This document shows positions 17,646-28,359 of a stretch of DNA of 64,000 nt, one piece after another (position 1 is the stretch's first letter; every line of letters starts with the position of its first letter). The stretch is from assembly GCF_000430025.1 (NCBI RefSeq), contig NZ_KE387020.1, positions 352,626 to 416,625 on the forward strand. Direction: 5' to 3'. The stretch comes from Flavobacterium suncheonense GH29-5 = DSM 17707. GTDB taxonomy: Bacteria; Bacteroidota; Bacteroidia; Flavobacteriales; Flavobacteriaceae. The notes under the pieces are model-generated. The model was not told the DNA's origin and ran no database searches. It was given only the letters and a program-made list of their open reading frames with translations. Both the position numbers and the translations under genes were made by a program.

Positions 17646-19970
17646 TTATTTTCGTAGCAGTCTTCCGGTTTTCACGCCGCTGTCTGTAGTAACTTTTATA
17701 AAGTAAACTCCTGAGGCTTCCGATGTTAAATCGAGAACCTCACTTCTTTCACCAGAGCTCTTTGTCTGCAAAATTCTACCCTGCACATCCAACAGCTGAA
17801 CAGAACGAATTACACTCTCTGATTTTACCGTAATTATACCATTGGTAGGGTTCGGATACATCGCAATGTCTGATAATACTTGGCTATCGTTAGTTCCCAG
17901 CAACTGGAACGTTGTACTGGCAACATTTGTAGCTATCGGCGAATTGTAATCGAAGAAAATATCTGCTTTGTTGGTGACCACATCGCCTACAGTTAAATTA
18001 TCGCGGGTTTTAATTTTCAACAGAATATTCCCGTGACCGCCGTGCTGAAGATTGATCCCTTCAAAAATAAATTCCGCGATATTGCCGTTTATTTTAGCCT
18101 GAACCGGATGGGAACTGTCTAATATCTGCAGGGTTTTTTCGTCGAATTTCGTCACATCGATAACATCTTTCACCACAATATTAACCGCATCGGCAGCGCC
18201 AATGTTTTCAAAATTGATGATGTAATGCAGGTATTCTCCGATTTTAGAAGGCACTTCAATTTCTCCTTCCAGACAGATTTTATCGTTCGGATCAAAAGAA
18301 TTCACAACGGCTTGATTGTACTGATAAGTGTTATCGGTTACGGTTTCGTCTCCCAGCATTGGCAATATCGTAGTCGTGAACTGCAAAACATCGCCCTGAT
18401 TAACCGGATTGGCGTCTACCGGCGTATTGATGTGCAGCACCACTTCGATGCTTCTGGATTCAAACGGCATCAGGTTTGCATAACTCCAGGTTAAAGTACC
18501 CGGTGTTTGAGAAGCGGTAAGCTCCGAAGTTGATACCAGATTCATTAAATTTTGATTATACGAAAAGCTGATACCATAAGCCTGGGATAACGTCTGATTT
18601 CCTTTATTCTTATAAACGATTTTGTAAACCGCATCAAAACCCGGTCGTGCCGGAATTACCGGTGCCACCACGATTTCCAAATCGGGATGTACCCCGTTCG
18701 CCGACAAACAGAAATGTTGCGTAGCCACGTTATTGTTGTTATCCGGAAAATTGATTACCGCATTGGCCGGGGAAACATTAAAAAATGCTGAATTTTCCAA
18801 ATCGGGGGTTACGGTGAAGGTTCCGGCGTCTGTATAGAAGAAATAATTCCCGCTGTTGTTTACAAACGAAGCGCCTTCTGTTGTCCCGTCGTTAATTTTT
18901 ACTTTAATGAACGGCTGCGGCGCATCGGAAGCATCACAACCGTTATTGTCTCCATCGAAAAGGACGTTCCCTGTTATGGTATTGAAATTTCCGCCCGGTG
19001 TGAAGTTACAGTATTGCGAAATCATTGATCCGGTATTATACCCCGAAAAAGTAAATACATCTCCTTCATCTGTGCAGATATATTGTACAAGATCGGCTAA
19101 ACTTGGGGAGAAAAAGTCTACATCCGGATTTGGAAATCCGTTTTTCATATTGATACTAATCAAATCCGGATTGTTATTACAGCTAATTTCCAGAGTCGAT
19201 GCATTCGGAATGTTATTAAGATAAGGTTCGTAGGCAATAGAGGATAAATCCAAACTTGTAAGCTGGTTGTTCTGTACGTTAATCTTATACAAATGCGGCA
19301 GATTTTGCAACGCAACATCCGTTAACGCATTATAGCCAAGATACAAAGTTGTTAGTGCGTTTTTATTGGAAAGCGAAAAAGTAGTAAGGTTGTTTTTTCC
19401 TGCCTGAACCGTCCATATATCCTGTAAACCGTTTAGATCTAAGGATGTTAAATCATTATTGGTTAACACAATGCTTTGCATAAGCGGCGTACTGCTAAAG
19501 TCTACAGTAGTTAAAAAATTGTTAGCCGCTGCAAACGTTTTCAAAGCAGAACACCCAACCGTACTTATGGAAGTAAGCTGGTTATCATCAAAAGCAATAA
19601 AATTCAGATTCGACAAGCCGTTTAAATTTACGGTTGTCAGATTGTTGTATCGGCAGTAAAGCTGCTGCAAATTGACAAACGCTTCAATACCCTGCAAATT
19701 GGCAATTTTATTGGTGGCCGTGGCCGATGAATTCAGATTCAGAAAAATAATTGCTTCCGCTTCCGAAACCTGAATTTCACCATCGCCGTTGGTATCGATA
19801 GTCGTATAAATCCCATAAGTGGCCGAACTGTTGGGATTCACAGTAGAACCGACATGAACCGTAGGACTTGCCGATAACAGTCGTGCCTTAAAATTGGCAT
19901 CCGGAATATTCACAATTTGTGCCTGTACCATCCCGGTTAGCAGCAAAAAGAGTAAATAAATCTTTTTCAT
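17646..19970 (-). CDS. Secreted leucine-rich-repeat protein with T9SS type A sorting domain
   Basis: About 774 residues from the second of two close ATGs; the first, at 19988, would add MKKNYY. The signal peptide is MKKIYLLFLLLTGMVQAQ. Residues about 45-270 are short leucine-rich repeats of the type LTSLDLNGL, with LxxLxLxxN spacing. Further on are a carboxypeptidase-like beta segment (GNVLFDGDNNGCD), DUF11/DUF7619-like conserved repeats (FDPNDKICLEGE) and a C-terminal T9SS type A domain (MYPNPTNGIITV, ending in a basic LLRK). The protein is thus exported by Sec, moved across the outer membrane by the type IX system, and released or anchored. Its binding partner is unknown. Codon use resembles its neighbours. 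Confidence 0.9.
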   Translation of the reverse strand: MKKIYLLFLLLTGMVQAQIVNIPDANFKARLLSASPTVHVGSTVNPNSSATYGIYTTIDTNGDGEIQVSEAEAIIFLNLNSSATATNKIANLQGIEAFVNLQQLYCRYNNLTTVNLNGLSNLNFIAFDDNQLTSISTVGCSALKTFAAANNFLTTVDFSSTPLMQSIVLTNNDLTSLDLNGLQDIWTVQAGKNNLTTFSLSNKNALTTLYLGYNALTDVALQNLPHLYKINVQNNQLTSLDLSSIAYEPYLNNIPNASTLEISCNNNPDLISINMKNGFPNPDVDFFSPSLADLVQYICTDEGDVFTFSGYNTGSMISQYCNFTPGGNFNTITGNVLFDGDNNGCDASDAPQPFIKVKINDGTTEGASFVNNSGNYFFYTDAGTFTVTPDLENSAFFNVSPANAVINFPDNNNNVATQHFCLSANGVHPDLEIVVAPVIPARPGFDAVYKIVYKNKGNQTLSQAYGISFSYNQNLMNLVSTSELTASQTPGTLTWSYANLMPFESRSIEVVLHINTPVDANPVNQGDVLQFTTTILPMLGDETVTDNTYQYNQAVVNSFDPNDKICLEGEIEVPSKIGEYLHYIINFENIGAADAVNIVVKDVIDVTKFDEKTLQILDSSHPVQAKINGNIAEFIFEGINLQHGGHGNILLKIKTRDNLTVGDVVTNKADIFFDYNSPIATNVASTTFQLLGTNDSQVLSDIAMYPNPTNGIITVKSESVIRSVQLLDVQGRILQTKSSGERSEVLDLTSEASGVYFIKVTTDSGVKTGRLLRK

Positions 19971-20080
19971 ATAGTAGTTTTTTTTCATTTGTCTGTGCGT
20001 TTTGGTTTTTATAAAAGTAAAAACTTGTAAAATGGTTTGCTTCAGCTATTGAGAATTCCGTTCTTATCGATTAGAATTTG

Positions 20081-20848
20081 CTAAAGATTCTTCAGCACTT
20101 CCTGCAAGCGTTCTTTTTTGCGTTGCGAAATCGGCAGATTGCTGTTATCGGCCATCACTACATATCCTCCGTCTTTCTTGATATACGATTTCAGATACGA
20201 AAGATTGATCAGATGCGACTGGTGAATCCTTTCAAAACCGTGTTCCGCCAACATTTCTTCGTATTCTTTTAGCGTTTTGGAAATTAAAATCGGTTTGCTG
20301 TTTTTGATGTAAAACTTCGTGTAATTGTCCTCACTCTCACAACGGATAATATCACTGATTTCAAACAAATGAATCCCGTCTGAGGTGGAAAGCGCAATGC
20401 GTTTAAAATTGTCTACCTTTTTCCGGATGTTCTCCAGCAGCAAATCGATATGGGCATAATTATCGTTTTTGTTGAGTACATTCTTGATTTTCACAATTAC
20501 CTTTTCCAGTTCTTCCGGATCGACCGGTTTTAAAAGGAAATCGAGTGCACTGAAACGAAATGCTTTTACCGCATATTGCTCGTGCGCCGTGATAAACACA
20601 ATATGAGAAGTCGATTTTCCTCTTTTATGGGCAATTTCCTCCAGTATATCAAAACCAGTTCCGTCGCCTAACTGAATATCCAGAAAAACCACCTGCGGCT
20701 GCAGACTTTCCATCGCTTCTATTCCGGATTTTACATTATCCGCTTCGCCAACAATCATAATTTCCGGAGCATACCGTTCCAGCAGGCTCTTCATCCCGTT
20801 GCGTAAATTGGCGTCGTCATCAATTAATAAAGCTGTTATACTGCTCAT
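20081..20848 (-). CDS. LytTR family response regulator
   Basis: A 255-residue response regulator. The receiver domain has the acidic pocket LLIDDD (residues 8-12), the phosphorylated Asp57 in VVFLDIQLGDGTG and the conserved Lys in FLLKPVDPEELEK. The C-terminal LytTR DNA-binding domain follows (about residues 155-250), with the typical RCESEDNYTKFY and FERIHQSHLINLSYLK motifs. Its ATG overlaps the stop of the upstream kinase gene (ATGA at 20845-20848), so the two are a co-translated pair. A longer start at 20899 would sit inside the kinase gene and is rejected. Target genes are not visible here. Confidence 0.94.
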   Translation of the reverse strand: MSSITALLIDDDANLRNGMKSLLERYAPEIMIVGEADNVKSGIEAMESLQPQVVFLDIQLGDGTGFDILEEIAHKRGKSTSHIVFITAHEQYAVKAFRFSALDFLLKPVDPEELEKVIVKIKNVLNKNDNYAHIDLLLENIRKKVDNFKRIALSTSDGIHLFEISDIIRCESEDNYTKFYIKNSKPILISKTLKEYEEMLAEHGFERIHQSHLINLSYLKSYIKKDGGYVVMADNSNLPISQRKKERLQEVLKNL

Positions 20849-22818
20849 TTGTTCTGTGTGTATTGAATGGGTAGATTTAGGATCACTTTTGTACCGCATG
20901 CGGTTCCGTTTTCGGAAAGTTCATTAATTTCCACTTTGGCTTTCTTAGCCGTGTAGGCCTCCATCATTTCCAGACGTTTTTTCGTAATGTCCAGCGCCAT
21001 GGATTTGTGTACCGTTACCGAATTCTCCTTCAGTTCTTTCGACCTGTTAAACCCAATGCCGTCGTCGGCAACCGTACAGATTAAATTTTCATCTTTCAGC
21101 GAAAAATCAACGGTAATCGTACCGGATTCTTTTTTGGGAATCAGTCCGTGAATGATAGCATTTTCCACAAACGGCTGCAGCAACAAAGGCGGCAAAGCCA
21201 TATCGTCTTCAATATCACTGCTCTTGGTGATGGCAAAATCAAATTTTTTATTGAAGCGCAATTGTTCCAGTTCCAGATAATTCTGCAAACTTTCGATTTC
21301 TTTGTCGATCGGAATTAAGGATTCTTTGGAATATTCCAGCGTTAACCGCATTAATTTGGAAAATTTCGACAGGTATTTAATCGCCGAATCCGTTCCATTC
21401 TGCACGATAAAACTCGAAATCGATCCCAGACAGTTGAACACAAAATGCGGATTCATCTGCAAGTGCAGAGCTTTTTGTTCGTATTCCGCCAGCTCTTTTT
21501 GCAAAGTCAGATTCTTTTTTAACTGCAGGCGATTGTAAATCAGAAAACCGATGCCGCACAACGATACAATCAAAAGAATGGTGAAAAGAATTTGCTGGTG
21601 ATGTCTTTTGGATTGCTCCACATAAACGATTTCCTTTTTTTCTTGTTCTTTTTTCTGTAAGGCTTCTTTTTTCTCAAATTCGAAATTCATTTCGGCCCGC
21701 ACCGTATTTCGGATGCTTTCGTGATTGCTCACACTGTCTTTGGCAATGCTGTACAATTTATAGTGTTGCAGCGCTTCCGCGGATCGGCCCAGCTTTTCAT
21801 AAATCTCGCTCAGGCGTCTTTCGGCGTTCTGAACCTGTTCGGTAATTTCCAATTCTTTGGCCAGCTGCAACGATTTGATTGTATGCTGCAACGCTTTCTG
21901 GTACTCTCCTTTTTCAAAATGGATTTCCCCGATGTAGAAATAGGTATCCGATTTTCCGAATTTATCCTCAATCGAGGAGAAAACTTCCAGCGCTTTGGCA
22001 TAACTTTCCAGCGCTTTCGCCGGATTGTTGGTGTTTTTGTAATACAAACCCATATTGTTGTACAACTCACCTAATCCTCTGCCGTTCGGATATTTTCGAA
22101 ACAGTTTTTGTGCTTCCGCATAGTATTCCAACGCTTTAGCATAATTTTTCTGATGCAGGTAAATGTTTCCGATGTTGGTCGTCGTAATTCCTACCGTGTT
22201 GTCGCTGATGCTTTTCTGAATTTTCAAACATTTAATAAAGTATTCCAGCGCTTTGAAATCCTCACCCTGAGCTTTATAAACGATTCCGACATTGTTATAA
22301 ACCCGGGCCAGCTTTTCCTGATTGCCCCCGAATTCGTATATTTTTAACGCTTTTAAATGATATTGCAATGCTTTAGCGTAATTGCTTTGTTCTGAAAAAA
22401 CAATCCCGATGCTTCCGTAAGCACGCGCCAGGCCATTGTTGATTTCTTCTTTGTCTGTGCTGTTTTTCTTCTCGGCTTCGGTTTCAAAAACCGCTTGGGC
22501 ATTGGAAAAATTAAGCAGTGCTTTGGCATAATCTCCGGTGATGATAGCAACGTTCCCTAAATTCATATAGGCATTTCCTTCCGCAAGCCGAAACTTGATT
22601 TTTTTGGACAGTTGGAGTGCTTCACTCGCATAGTGCAGCATCTGCTTAGGATTATCGATACGGTAGGCACTGGCGATATCATTGAGCAGATTGGCTTTGT
22701 CAATGTCGTTCGCAGTTCGCTTCAATACAATTTTCAGGCTGTCTGCAACAGGATTCTGCGCTGTCACTTCAGACAGGAACAACAAAAATGCGATAATTAA
22801 AAAACGGGCTATAATCAT
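20845..22818 (-). CDS. TPR-repeat sensor histidine kinase, LytS/His_kinase type
   Basis: A 657-residue membrane kinase. It has a signal or anchor sequence (MIIARFLIIAFLLFL), then eight or so tetratricopeptide repeats through about residue 350 (for example ALEYYAEAQKLFRKYPNGRG), a coiled-coil linker, a TM helix (ILFTILLIVSLCGIGFLIY, about residue 405), and the His_kinase domain with the phosphoacceptor region LQMNPHFVFNCLGSI. The ATPase part shows LLLQPFVENAIIHGL (N box) and VADDGIGFN (G1 box). The periplasmic TPR region probably senses a protein or peptide partner. A full promoter (TTTG, 17 bases, TACTTTTG) is visible upstream. It partners with the LytTR regulator. Confidence 0.93.
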   Translation of the reverse strand: MIIARFLIIAFLLFLSEVTAQNPVADSLKIVLKRTANDIDKANLLNDIASAYRIDNPKQMLHYASEALQLSKKIKFRLAEGNAYMNLGNVAIITGDYAKALLNFSNAQAVFETEAEKKNSTDKEEINNGLARAYGSIGIVFSEQSNYAKALQYHLKALKIYEFGGNQEKLARVYNNVGIVYKAQGEDFKALEYFIKCLKIQKSISDNTVGITTTNIGNIYLHQKNYAKALEYYAEAQKLFRKYPNGRGLGELYNNMGLYYKNTNNPAKALESYAKALEVFSSIEDKFGKSDTYFYIGEIHFEKGEYQKALQHTIKSLQLAKELEITEQVQNAERRLSEIYEKLGRSAEALQHYKLYSIAKDSVSNHESIRNTVRAEMNFEFEKKEALQKKEQEKKEIVYVEQSKRHHQQILFTILLIVSLCGIGFLIYNRLQLKKNLTLQKELAEYEQKALHLQMNPHFVFNCLGSISSFIVQNGTDSAIKYLSKFSKLMRLTLEYSKESLIPIDKEIESLQNYLELEQLRFNKKFDFAITKSSDIEDDMALPPLLLQPFVENAIIHGLIPKKESGTITVDFSLKDENLICTVADDGIGFNRSKELKENSVTVHKSMALDITKKRLEMMEAYTAKKAKVEINELSENGTACGTKVILNLPIQYTQNK

Positions 22819-22848
22819 AAATACGTTTTAGCAAAGAATTTGCAAAAA

Positions 22849-22877
22849 CAAAAGTAACGGTTACAACTTCTCCCAAA
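22849..22877 (-). promoter_or_regulatory. Promoter of the TPR kinase-LytTR operon
   Basis: Canonical Bacteroidetes arrangement on the minus strand: TTTG at 22874-22877, a spacer of 17, and TACTTTTG at 22849-22856, which is 31 bases before the ATG at 22818. Confidence 0.7.
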
Positions 22878-22929
22878 AGGAATAATGAGAATTTCACAGA
22901 TTTGAGTGAGAATTTGATAAAACTAAAAA

Positions 22930-22956
22930 AACCTGACAGCTCGAGGCCATCAGGTT
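22930..22956 (-). terminator. Terminator of eno
   Basis: Stem AACCTGA / TCAGGTT around a 13-base loop that can pair further, followed on the minus strand by a run of Ts, about 22 bases after the enolase stop. Confidence 0.78.
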
Positions 22957-22977
22957 TTGTTTAAGCGTATTCTGAAA

Positions 22978-24291
<1,314 letters not shown>

Positions 24292-24305
24292 TTAGTAAAT
24301 AGTCA

Positions 24306-25415
24306 TTAGTTTTTGGATGCTTTGATATTGGCTACAAAATCATCGAACAGATAACGGGCATCGTGTGGGCCCGGGCTCGCTTCCGGATGGTATTGTACGG
24401 AAAATACGGCTTTGTTTTTCATGCGCATTCCGGCTACGGTTCCGTCGTTTAAGTGCAAGTGGGTGATTTCGAAATCCGGGTGTTGTTCCAGCTCTTCGCG
24501 GTTCACGGCAAATCCGTGGTTCTGGGAAGTAATTTCCCCGCGGTTCGTAATCACGTTCATTACCGGGTGGTTGATGCCGCGGTGTCCGTTGAACATTTTA
24601 TAAGTGGAAATTCCGTTGGCTAACGCTAACGTCTGGTGTCCTAAGCAGATGCCGAAAACCGGCTTATCTGTTGCAATGATTTGACGCGCCACGTCCTGCA
24701 CGCCTTTTAAAGGTTCCGGATCTCCGGGCCCGTTGGACAGGAAATATCCGTCCGGGTTGAAGGCTTTCAGTTGCTCGAAAGTCGCGTTATACGGGAATAC
24801 TTTTATGTAGCAGTCTCTTTCGGCCAGACATCGTAAAATATTGGTTTTGATACCTAAATCCAAAGCGGCTACTTTGTAGGTGGCGTTTTCGTTGCCGAAG
24901 AAATAAGGCTCCTTCGTGGAAACCACAGAAGCCAATTCCAAACCTTTCATGTTGGGCACTTCGGCCAACTGTCTTTTCAATTCTTCAAGAGGCGTGCCGT
25001 CGGTGCAGATTACAGCGTTTTGGGCGCCGTGGTCACGGATGTAACTTACTAAAGCTCGCGTATCGACATCGGAAATGGCTACTAAATTTACTTTTTGAAA
25101 ATAGTCGAACAGACTTCCTGCTGCGTCCGGTCGGGAGTAATTAAAGCTGAAGTTTTTACACACCAGCCCTGCGATTTTGATGCCGTCGGAATCCGTTTCG
25201 TCGGCATGGACGCCGTAGTTTCCGATGTGGGCGTTGGTCGCCACCATGATCTGCCCGTAATACGAAGGGTCGGTAAAGATTTCCTGATAACCGGTCATTC
25301 CGGTGTTAAAACAAACTTCACCAAAGGTTTTGCCTTCAATCCCGATGGATTTTCCGTAGAAAACCGTTCCGTCGTTTAACAATAAAATGGCCTGACGTCT
25401 ACTTGAATATTTCAT
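24306..25415 (-). CDS. carA: Carbamoyl-phosphate synthase small (glutaminase) subunit
   Basis: The 369-residue amidotransferase subunit supplies ammonia from glutamine to CarB for arginine and pyrimidine synthesis. The N-terminal CPSase_sm domain (ILLLNDGTVFYGKSIG; TGYQEIFTDPSY) is followed by a class I glutamine amidotransferase domain with the nucleophile in FGICLGHQTLA and the His-Glu pair in YHPEASPGPHDA. carB is not adjacent in this window. It has its own box (25442-25449) after the rplQ terminator, and eno follows in the same direction. Confidence 0.97.
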   Translation of the reverse strand: MKYSSRRQAILLLNDGTVFYGKSIGIEGKTFGEVCFNTGMTGYQEIFTDPSYYGQIMVATNAHIGNYGVHADETDSDGIKIAGLVCKNFSFNYSRPDAAGSLFDYFQKVNLVAISDVDTRALVSYIRDHGAQNAVICTDGTPLEELKRQLAEVPNMKGLELASVVSTKEPYFFGNENATYKVAALDLGIKTNILRCLAERDCYIKVFPYNATFEQLKAFNPDGYFLSNGPGDPEPLKGVQDVARQIIATDKPVFGICLGHQTLALANGISTYKMFNGHRGINHPVMNVITNRGEITSQNHGFAVNREELEQHPDFEITHLHLNDGTVAGMRMKNKAVFSVQYHPEASPGPHDARYLFDDFVANIKASKN

Positions 25416-25441
25416 TTGTTGTTGTGTTGTAAAAAGTTGTG

Positions 25442-25449
25442 CAAATTTA
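25442..25449 (-). promoter_or_regulatory. -7 box of carA-eno
   Basis: TAAATTTG on the minus strand, 26 bases before the carA ATG at 25415. No -33 TTTG at canonical spacing. Confidence 0.5.
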
Positions 25450-25502
25450 GGGTAAAATATTGCTTTTAAAAAATTTCGTTGAAAAGATGCCTACAGTTTT
25501 CC

Positions 25503-25556
25503 CTTAGCCCCGATGGGAGCGGCATCTTGTAGAGCGGACAGCGGGAACACGGCTAA
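25503..25556 (+). repeat. Dispersed flavobacterial repeat, copy 1
   Basis: GC-rich block beginning TTAGCCCCG and continuing through GGAGCGG, CTTGTA and AGCGGACAGCGGGAA. It aligns with a second copy at 55354-55406. In the rest of this AT-rich gap it stands out by composition. Flavobacterial genomes carry many elements of this look; it may correspond to the flavo-1 RNA motif, but that match is from memory and unchecked. Confidence 0.6.
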
Positions 25557-25565
25557 AACAATTTC

Positions 25566-25620
25566 CTTAGTTTTGCTCCACCACCCCGCCCTTCGGGCAC
25601 CCCTCCAAAGGAAGGGAATA
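25566..25620. repeat. REP-like GC-rich palindromic element
   Basis: CCACCCCGCCCTTCGGGCA contains the small hairpin GCCC-TTC-GGGC and is followed by CCCCTCCAAAGGAAGGG, which pairs as CCTCC-AAA-GGAAGG. Read on the minus strand it gives the phrase GGAGGGGTGCCCGAAGGGC, a form common between genes in flavobacteria (recollection). It sits between the rplQ terminator and the other repeat. Confidence 0.55.
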
Positions 25621-25630
25621 TCCAAAAAAA

Positions 25631-25657
25631 AAGGACAAACTGTAAAAGTTCATCCTT
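25631..25657 (-). terminator. Terminator of the ribosomal protein operon after rplQ
   Basis: On the minus strand AAGGATGAAC pairs with GTTTGTCCTT (ten positions including two G-U pairs, loop of seven) and is followed by a long T-run. Confidence 0.85.
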
Positions 25658-25685
25658 AATTTTATTGAAAATCAGTGTTTCATGA

Positions 25686-26192
25686 TTATTCCGTAGCTTC
25701 TGTAGTTTCTGTTGCATCAGCCGCAGGTGCTTCAGGAGTTGCAGCAGGAGCCTCAGTTGTAGTCTCCGCTTTTTTAGCTCTACCACGACGGGTTGTAGCT
25801 TTTTTAACTTCTTTTTTACCTCCGTTGTACAATTCGTTGAAGTCTACCAATTCGATCATCGCCATATCAGCGTTATCCCCAAGACGGTTTCCTAACTTAA
25901 TGATACGGGTATAACCTCCTGGACGATCACCAACTTTAGCAGCGACTTCTCTGAACAATTCTGTAACCGCATATTTGTTTCTCAGGTAAGAAAAAACAAT
26001 ACGACGGTTGTGTGTAGTATCTTCTTTTGATTTGGTTACCAAAGGTTCTACGAATTGCTTCAACGCTTTTGCTTTAGCAACAGTAGTGTTGATGCGTTTG
26101 TGCTCGATCAACGAACAAGCCATGTTAGCCAACATCGATTTTCTGTGTCCGGCTTGTCTGCTTAAATGATTTACTTTTTTTCCGTGTCTCAT
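25686..26192 (-). CDS. rplQ: 50S ribosomal protein L17
   Basis: L17, 168 residues, begins [21 protein letters not shown], as in all L17 proteins, with the core ending about residue 118 ([12 protein letters not shown]). A Lys-, Ala- and Glu-rich, Thr-rich tail of about 45 residues follows, a low-complexity extension usual in Bacteroidetes L17. It is the last gene of the alpha operon, 63 bases after rpoA, and is followed by a terminator. Confidence 0.98.
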   Translation of the reverse strand: MRHGKKVNHLSRQAGHRKSMLANMACSLIEHKRINTTVAKAKALKQFVEPLVTKSKEDTTHNRRIVFSYLRNKYAVTELFREVAAKVGDRPGGYTRIIKLGNRLGDNADMAMIELVDFNELYNGGKKEVKKATTRRGRAKKAETTTEAPAATPEAPAADATETTEATE

Positions 26193-26255
26193 GACGTACT
26201 TTTTTTAACCTTCATCTTGCTTCAATCCTCTGGGGAGCGCAAAATATGAAGTAAT

Positions 26256-27248
26256 TTATTCTTTATCTAATTTGTATTTAGCCAAATCCATTCCGAAAGT
26301 AAGCCCTTTAACTGCTACTAATTCGTCTAGCTCTGTTAAAGATTTTTTACCGAAGTTACGGAACTTCATTAAGTCATTCTTGTTGAACGAAACTAAATCG
26401 CCAAGTGTCTCAACTTCAGCCGCTTTCAAACAGTTTAGTGCTCTTACAGACAAGTCCATATCAACAAGCTTAGTTTTAAGCAATTGTCTCATGTGTAAAG
26501 ACTCCTCATCGTAAGACTCAGTTTGAGCAATTTCATCTGCCTCAAGTGTAATTCTTTCGTCAGAAAACAACATAAAGTGATGAATCAACGTTTTAGCTGC
26601 TTCTGTTAACGCATCTTTCGGATGAATGGAACCGTCTGTGATGATTTCGAAAACCAATTTTTCATAATCGGTTTTTTGCTCCACACGGAAGTTCTCAATT
26701 GCATATTTCACGTTCTTTACAGGAGTGTAAATAGAATCGGTGAAAATGGTTCCAATTGGTGCATTTTGTTTTTTGTTTTCTTCAGCCGGAACATAACCAC
26801 GACCTTTCTCGATAGTTAACTCCATGTTGATGGTGATCTTGCTGTCTAAATTGCAGATTACCAATTCTGGGTTTAACACTTGGAAACCGGAGATGAATTT
26901 TTGGAAATCCCCAGCCGTTAATTGGTCTTTTCCTGAGAAAGAGATAGATACAGACTCGTTATCGATATCCTCAATCTGACGTTTGAAACGCACTTGTTTA
27001 AGGTTAAGGATAATTTCTGTAACATCTTCAACCACGCCGGCGATGGTAGAGAATTCGTGTTCCACTCCTTCAATACGTACCGAAGTGATTGCGTATCCTT
27101 CTAAAGAAGAAAGCAATACACGTCTTAAAGCGTTACCAACTGTCAATCCATATCCCGGTTCTAAAGGTCTGAATTCAAATTTACCTTCAAAATCGGTTGA
27201 ATCGATCATGATAACTTTATCGGGCTTTTGAAAATTGAATAATGCCAT
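26256..27248 (-). CDS. rpoA: DNA-directed RNA polymerase subunit alpha
   Basis: 330 residues. The N-terminal assembly domain contains [26 protein letters not shown] shortened here as [10 protein letters not shown], and the C-terminal domain (about 255-315) contains the helix-hairpin-helix [20 protein letters not shown], which contacts upstream DNA and regulators. Complete, normal length. It lies between rpsD and rplQ, the standard alpha-operon order. Confidence 0.99.
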   Translation of the reverse strand: MALFNFQKPDKVIMIDSTDFEGKFEFRPLEPGYGLTVGNALRRVLLSSLEGYAITSVRIEGVEHEFSTIAGVVEDVTEIILNLKQVRFKRQIEDIDNESVSISFSGKDQLTAGDFQKFISGFQVLNPELVICNLDSKITINMELTIEKGRGYVPAEENKKQNAPIGTIFTDSIYTPVKNVKYAIENFRVEQKTDYEKLVFEIITDGSIHPKDALTEAAKTLIHHFMLFSDERITLEADEIAQTESYDEESLHMRQLLKTKLVDMDLSVRALNCLKAAEVETLGDLVSFNKNDLMKFRNFGKKSLTELDELVAVKGLTFGMDLAKYKLDKE

Positions 27249-27273
27249 ATTTGTTTTCGACTGATGTCAGTTA

Positions 27274-27879
27274 TTATTTGTTGTACAACTCTACGATTAA
27301 CTGTTCTTTAATGTTTTCAGGAATCTGAAGTCTTTGAGGAACAGAAACGAAAGTTCCTTCTTTAGTATCATTATTCCATGTAATCCACTCGTAAACAGCA
27401 CTAGAATTAGATAACGAACGCTCGATAGCTTCAAGCGATTTTGATTTCTCACGAACCGCAACTTTATCACCAGGACGTAAGTGGTACGAAGGAATGTTTA
27501 CCACTTCTCCATTTACCGTGATGTGACGGTGAGAAACGATTTGACGGGCCGCACGACGAGAAGGTGCGATACCCATTCTGTAAACCACGTTGTCTAAACG
27601 CGCTTCACACAATTGTAAAAGAATTTCACCAGTTACTCCTTTAGAAGCAGCTGCTTTTTCGTATAATCCTCTGAATTGACGCTCTAAAATACCGTAAGTA
27701 TATTTCGCTTTTTGCTTTTCCATTAACTGAACAGCATATTCAGATTTTTTACCTCTTTTTTTAGCCAAACCGTGTTGACCAGGAGGGTAGTTTCTTTTTT
27801 CGAAGGCTCTGTCGTCTCCGAAGATTGCTTCCCCGAATTTACGGGCAATTTTTGTTTTTGGACCAGTATATCTTGCCAT
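27274..27879 (-). CDS. rpsD: 30S ribosomal protein S4
   Basis: 201 residues, starting [21 protein letters not shown]. The S4 RNA-binding domain (about residues 90-150) shows [14 protein letters not shown] and [16 protein letters not shown]. The N-terminus has no cysteines, so it is the zinc-free form of S4. S4 is a primary 16S rRNA binder and in many bacteria represses its own operon. Here an 85-base gap with a strong hairpin precedes it (27895-27950), a candidate control site. Confidence 0.99.
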   Translation of the reverse strand: MARYTGPKTKIARKFGEAIFGDDRAFEKRNYPPGQHGLAKKRGKKSEYAVQLMEKQKAKYTYGILERQFRGLYEKAAASKGVTGEILLQLCEARLDNVVYRMGIAPSRRAARQIVSHRHITVNGEVVNIPSYHLRPGDKVAVREKSKSLEAIERSLSNSSAVYEWITWNNDTKEGTFVSVPQRLQIPENIKEQLIVELYNK

Positions 27880-27894
27880 TGCTAAAATAAATAA

Positions 27895-27950
27895 AAAGGT
27901 AGGGATTATGAATTCAGGTCTTATCCTCCGATAATCGTATTCCTACCTTT
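27895..27950 (-). promoter_or_regulatory. Hairpin leader upstream of rpsD (possible attenuator or S4 site)
   Basis: In the rpsK-rpsD gap the minus strand forms AAAGGTAGG...CCTACCTTT with an inner GATTAT/ATAATC pairing and a five-base bulge; the 3' arm runs straight into a T-rich tract (TTTTTATTTATTTT) that ends at the ATG region. This is the layout of an intrinsic terminator or attenuator. Its 3' arm contains CATAATCCCTAC, also found in the rplC upstream hairpin. Confidence 0.6.
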
Positions 27951-27964
27951 GGTTATACTATAAA

Positions 27965-28348
27965 TTAAACTCTTCTTCTTTTTGGAGGACGACATCCGTT
28001 GTGTGGCATTGGAGTTACGTCGATGATTTCGGTAACTTCAATTCCTCCGTTGTGAATAGATCGGATTGCAGACTCTCTTCCGTTTCCTGGACCTTTAACG
28101 TAAACTTTTACTTTTTTAAGTCCAGCTTCTAACGCTACTTTGCTACAATCTTCTGCGGCCATCTGAGCTGCATACGGAGTGTTCTTTTTAGAACCTCGGA
28201 AGCCCATTTTACCGGCTGAAGACCAAGAAATAACTTCACCTTTCTTGTTGGTTAACGAGATGATGATGTTGTTAAAAGTTGCATTAATATGAGCTTCGCC
28301 TGTTGATTCAACGATCACTTTACGTTTTTTTGTACTTGCCTTAGCCAT
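27965..28348 (-). CDS. rpsK: 30S ribosomal protein S11
   Basis: 127 residues with the family segments [33 protein letters not shown] and the C-terminal [18 protein letters not shown]. It sits on the platform of the small subunit next to the mRNA exit. Eleven bases separate it from rpsM. The following gap before rpsD contains the hairpin element. Confidence 0.99.
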   Translation of the reverse strand: MAKASTKKRKVIVESTGEAHINATFNNIIISLTNKKGEVISWSSAGKMGFRGSKKNTPYAAQMAAEDCSKVALEAGLKKVKVYVKGPGNGRESAIRSIHNGGIEVTEIIDVTPMPHNGCRPPKRRRV

Positions 28349-28359
28349 ACTACTACTTA

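Noticed and set aside
25553..25786. Minus-strand open frame across the repeat gap and the end of rplQ
   Set aside because: It runs through the REP-like palindrome, the terminator and rplQ in another frame; composition and lack of homology mark it as spurious.
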